This document shows, piece after piece, positions 6,572-6,768 of a stretch of 6,768 nt of DNA. Numbering within the stretch: the stretch's first letter is position 1; every line of letters begins with the position of its first letter. This DNA is from Flavobacterium sp. (GTDB taxonomy: Bacteria; Bacteroidota; Bacteroidia; Flavobacteriales; Flavobacteriaceae): the NCBI RefSeq assembly GCF_003525665.1, contig NZ_DQDX01000214.1:7453-14220 (forward strand), given 5' to 3'. The notes below the pieces were generated by a model, which ran no database searches, had not been told where the DNA came from, and saw only the letters and a program-made list of their open reading frames with translations. The position numbers were made by a program, and so were the translations under genes.

Positions 6572-6768
6572 TTATTGCATAATAAAAGGATTACATAATA
6601 GATAAATTTTACTTTCTCTTTTATCTAGTAAAAATATTATGAAAAAAAACAATAAGTGATACACAAAAGGTAATGGTGTTACAGAAATAGATATTATTTT
6701 TAAAATAACAACACTAAAAACAATATATGGCCATTTAATATTCTTTAAAAATAAATTGTACTCAGAAA
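6572..6768 (-). CDS. Possible C-terminal fragment of a membrane protein (5' part outside the window)
   Basis: On the minus strand one frame is open from the window edge for 64 codons and ends at TAA 6574-6572. The translation is strongly hydrophobic and would form about two membrane helices: IVFSVVILKIISI at about 15-27 and FVYHLLFFFIIFLL at about 34-47. A charged DKRESK segment follows, as at a membrane border. It contains a WPY and a PLP motif and ends with FIMQ. No family is recognised. The frame is longer than expected by chance in such AT-rich DNA, and the other two minus frames at the edge close within eight codons. However, T-rich DNA yields hydrophobic translations anyway, so this may be spurious or a decayed gene. 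If real, it is the upstream neighbour in the same direction as all other genes. Confidence 0.35.
   Translation of the reverse strand, partial: SEYNLFLKNIKWPYIVFSVVILKIISISVTPLPFVYHLLFFFIIFLLDKRESKIYLLCNPFIMQ

Overview
The window looks like chromosomal DNA from a member of the Bacteroidota, most probably a Flavobacterium-like marine or freshwater Flavobacteriia species. The evidence is the strong AT bias, two secreted proteins with C-terminal type IX secretion system (T9SS) sorting signals, a TAnnTTTG-type promoter element, and no Shine-Dalgarno sequences. All recognisable genes lie on the minus strand, so transcription runs from high to low coordinates.

Layout in transcription order: (1) 6768-6572 may hold the C-terminal 64 residues of a membrane protein that enters from outside the window (weak call). 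(2) 6571-6094 is a roughly 480 bp intergenic stretch with no convincing gene but with two imperfect hairpin-forming segments. One lies just upstream of the next gene (6129-6188). The other is an inverted-repeat element of about 100 bp (6305-6407) flanked by a short direct repeat. (3) 6093-2497 encodes a 1198-residue secreted surface protein: signal peptide, parallel beta-helix, Ig-like modules, a flavobacterial 'GNPYPSA' module and a type C T9SS signal. (4) 2497-2270 encodes a 75-residue signal-peptide/one-TM protein whose ATG overlaps the stop of the large gene by one base (TAATG). (5) 2227-1364 encodes an AraC-family regulator that has no ATG start. (6) 1316-1 encodes a secreted six-Asp-box beta-propeller protein with a type A T9SS signal. 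Its last few residues are cut off by the window edge, and it has its own consensus promoter box.

Together this is a cell-surface/secretome locus. The large beta-helix protein and the small membrane protein are very likely co-translated. The AraC gene, 42 bp downstream, may belong to the same transcript and may control this or a nearby surface gene. The propeller protein appears to be a separate transcription unit. No mobile element, CRISPR array, rRNA or tRNA was seen. No complete new system is demonstrable here. The most unusual items are the structured intergenic region, the AraC gene without an ATG, and the translationally coupled small membrane protein.
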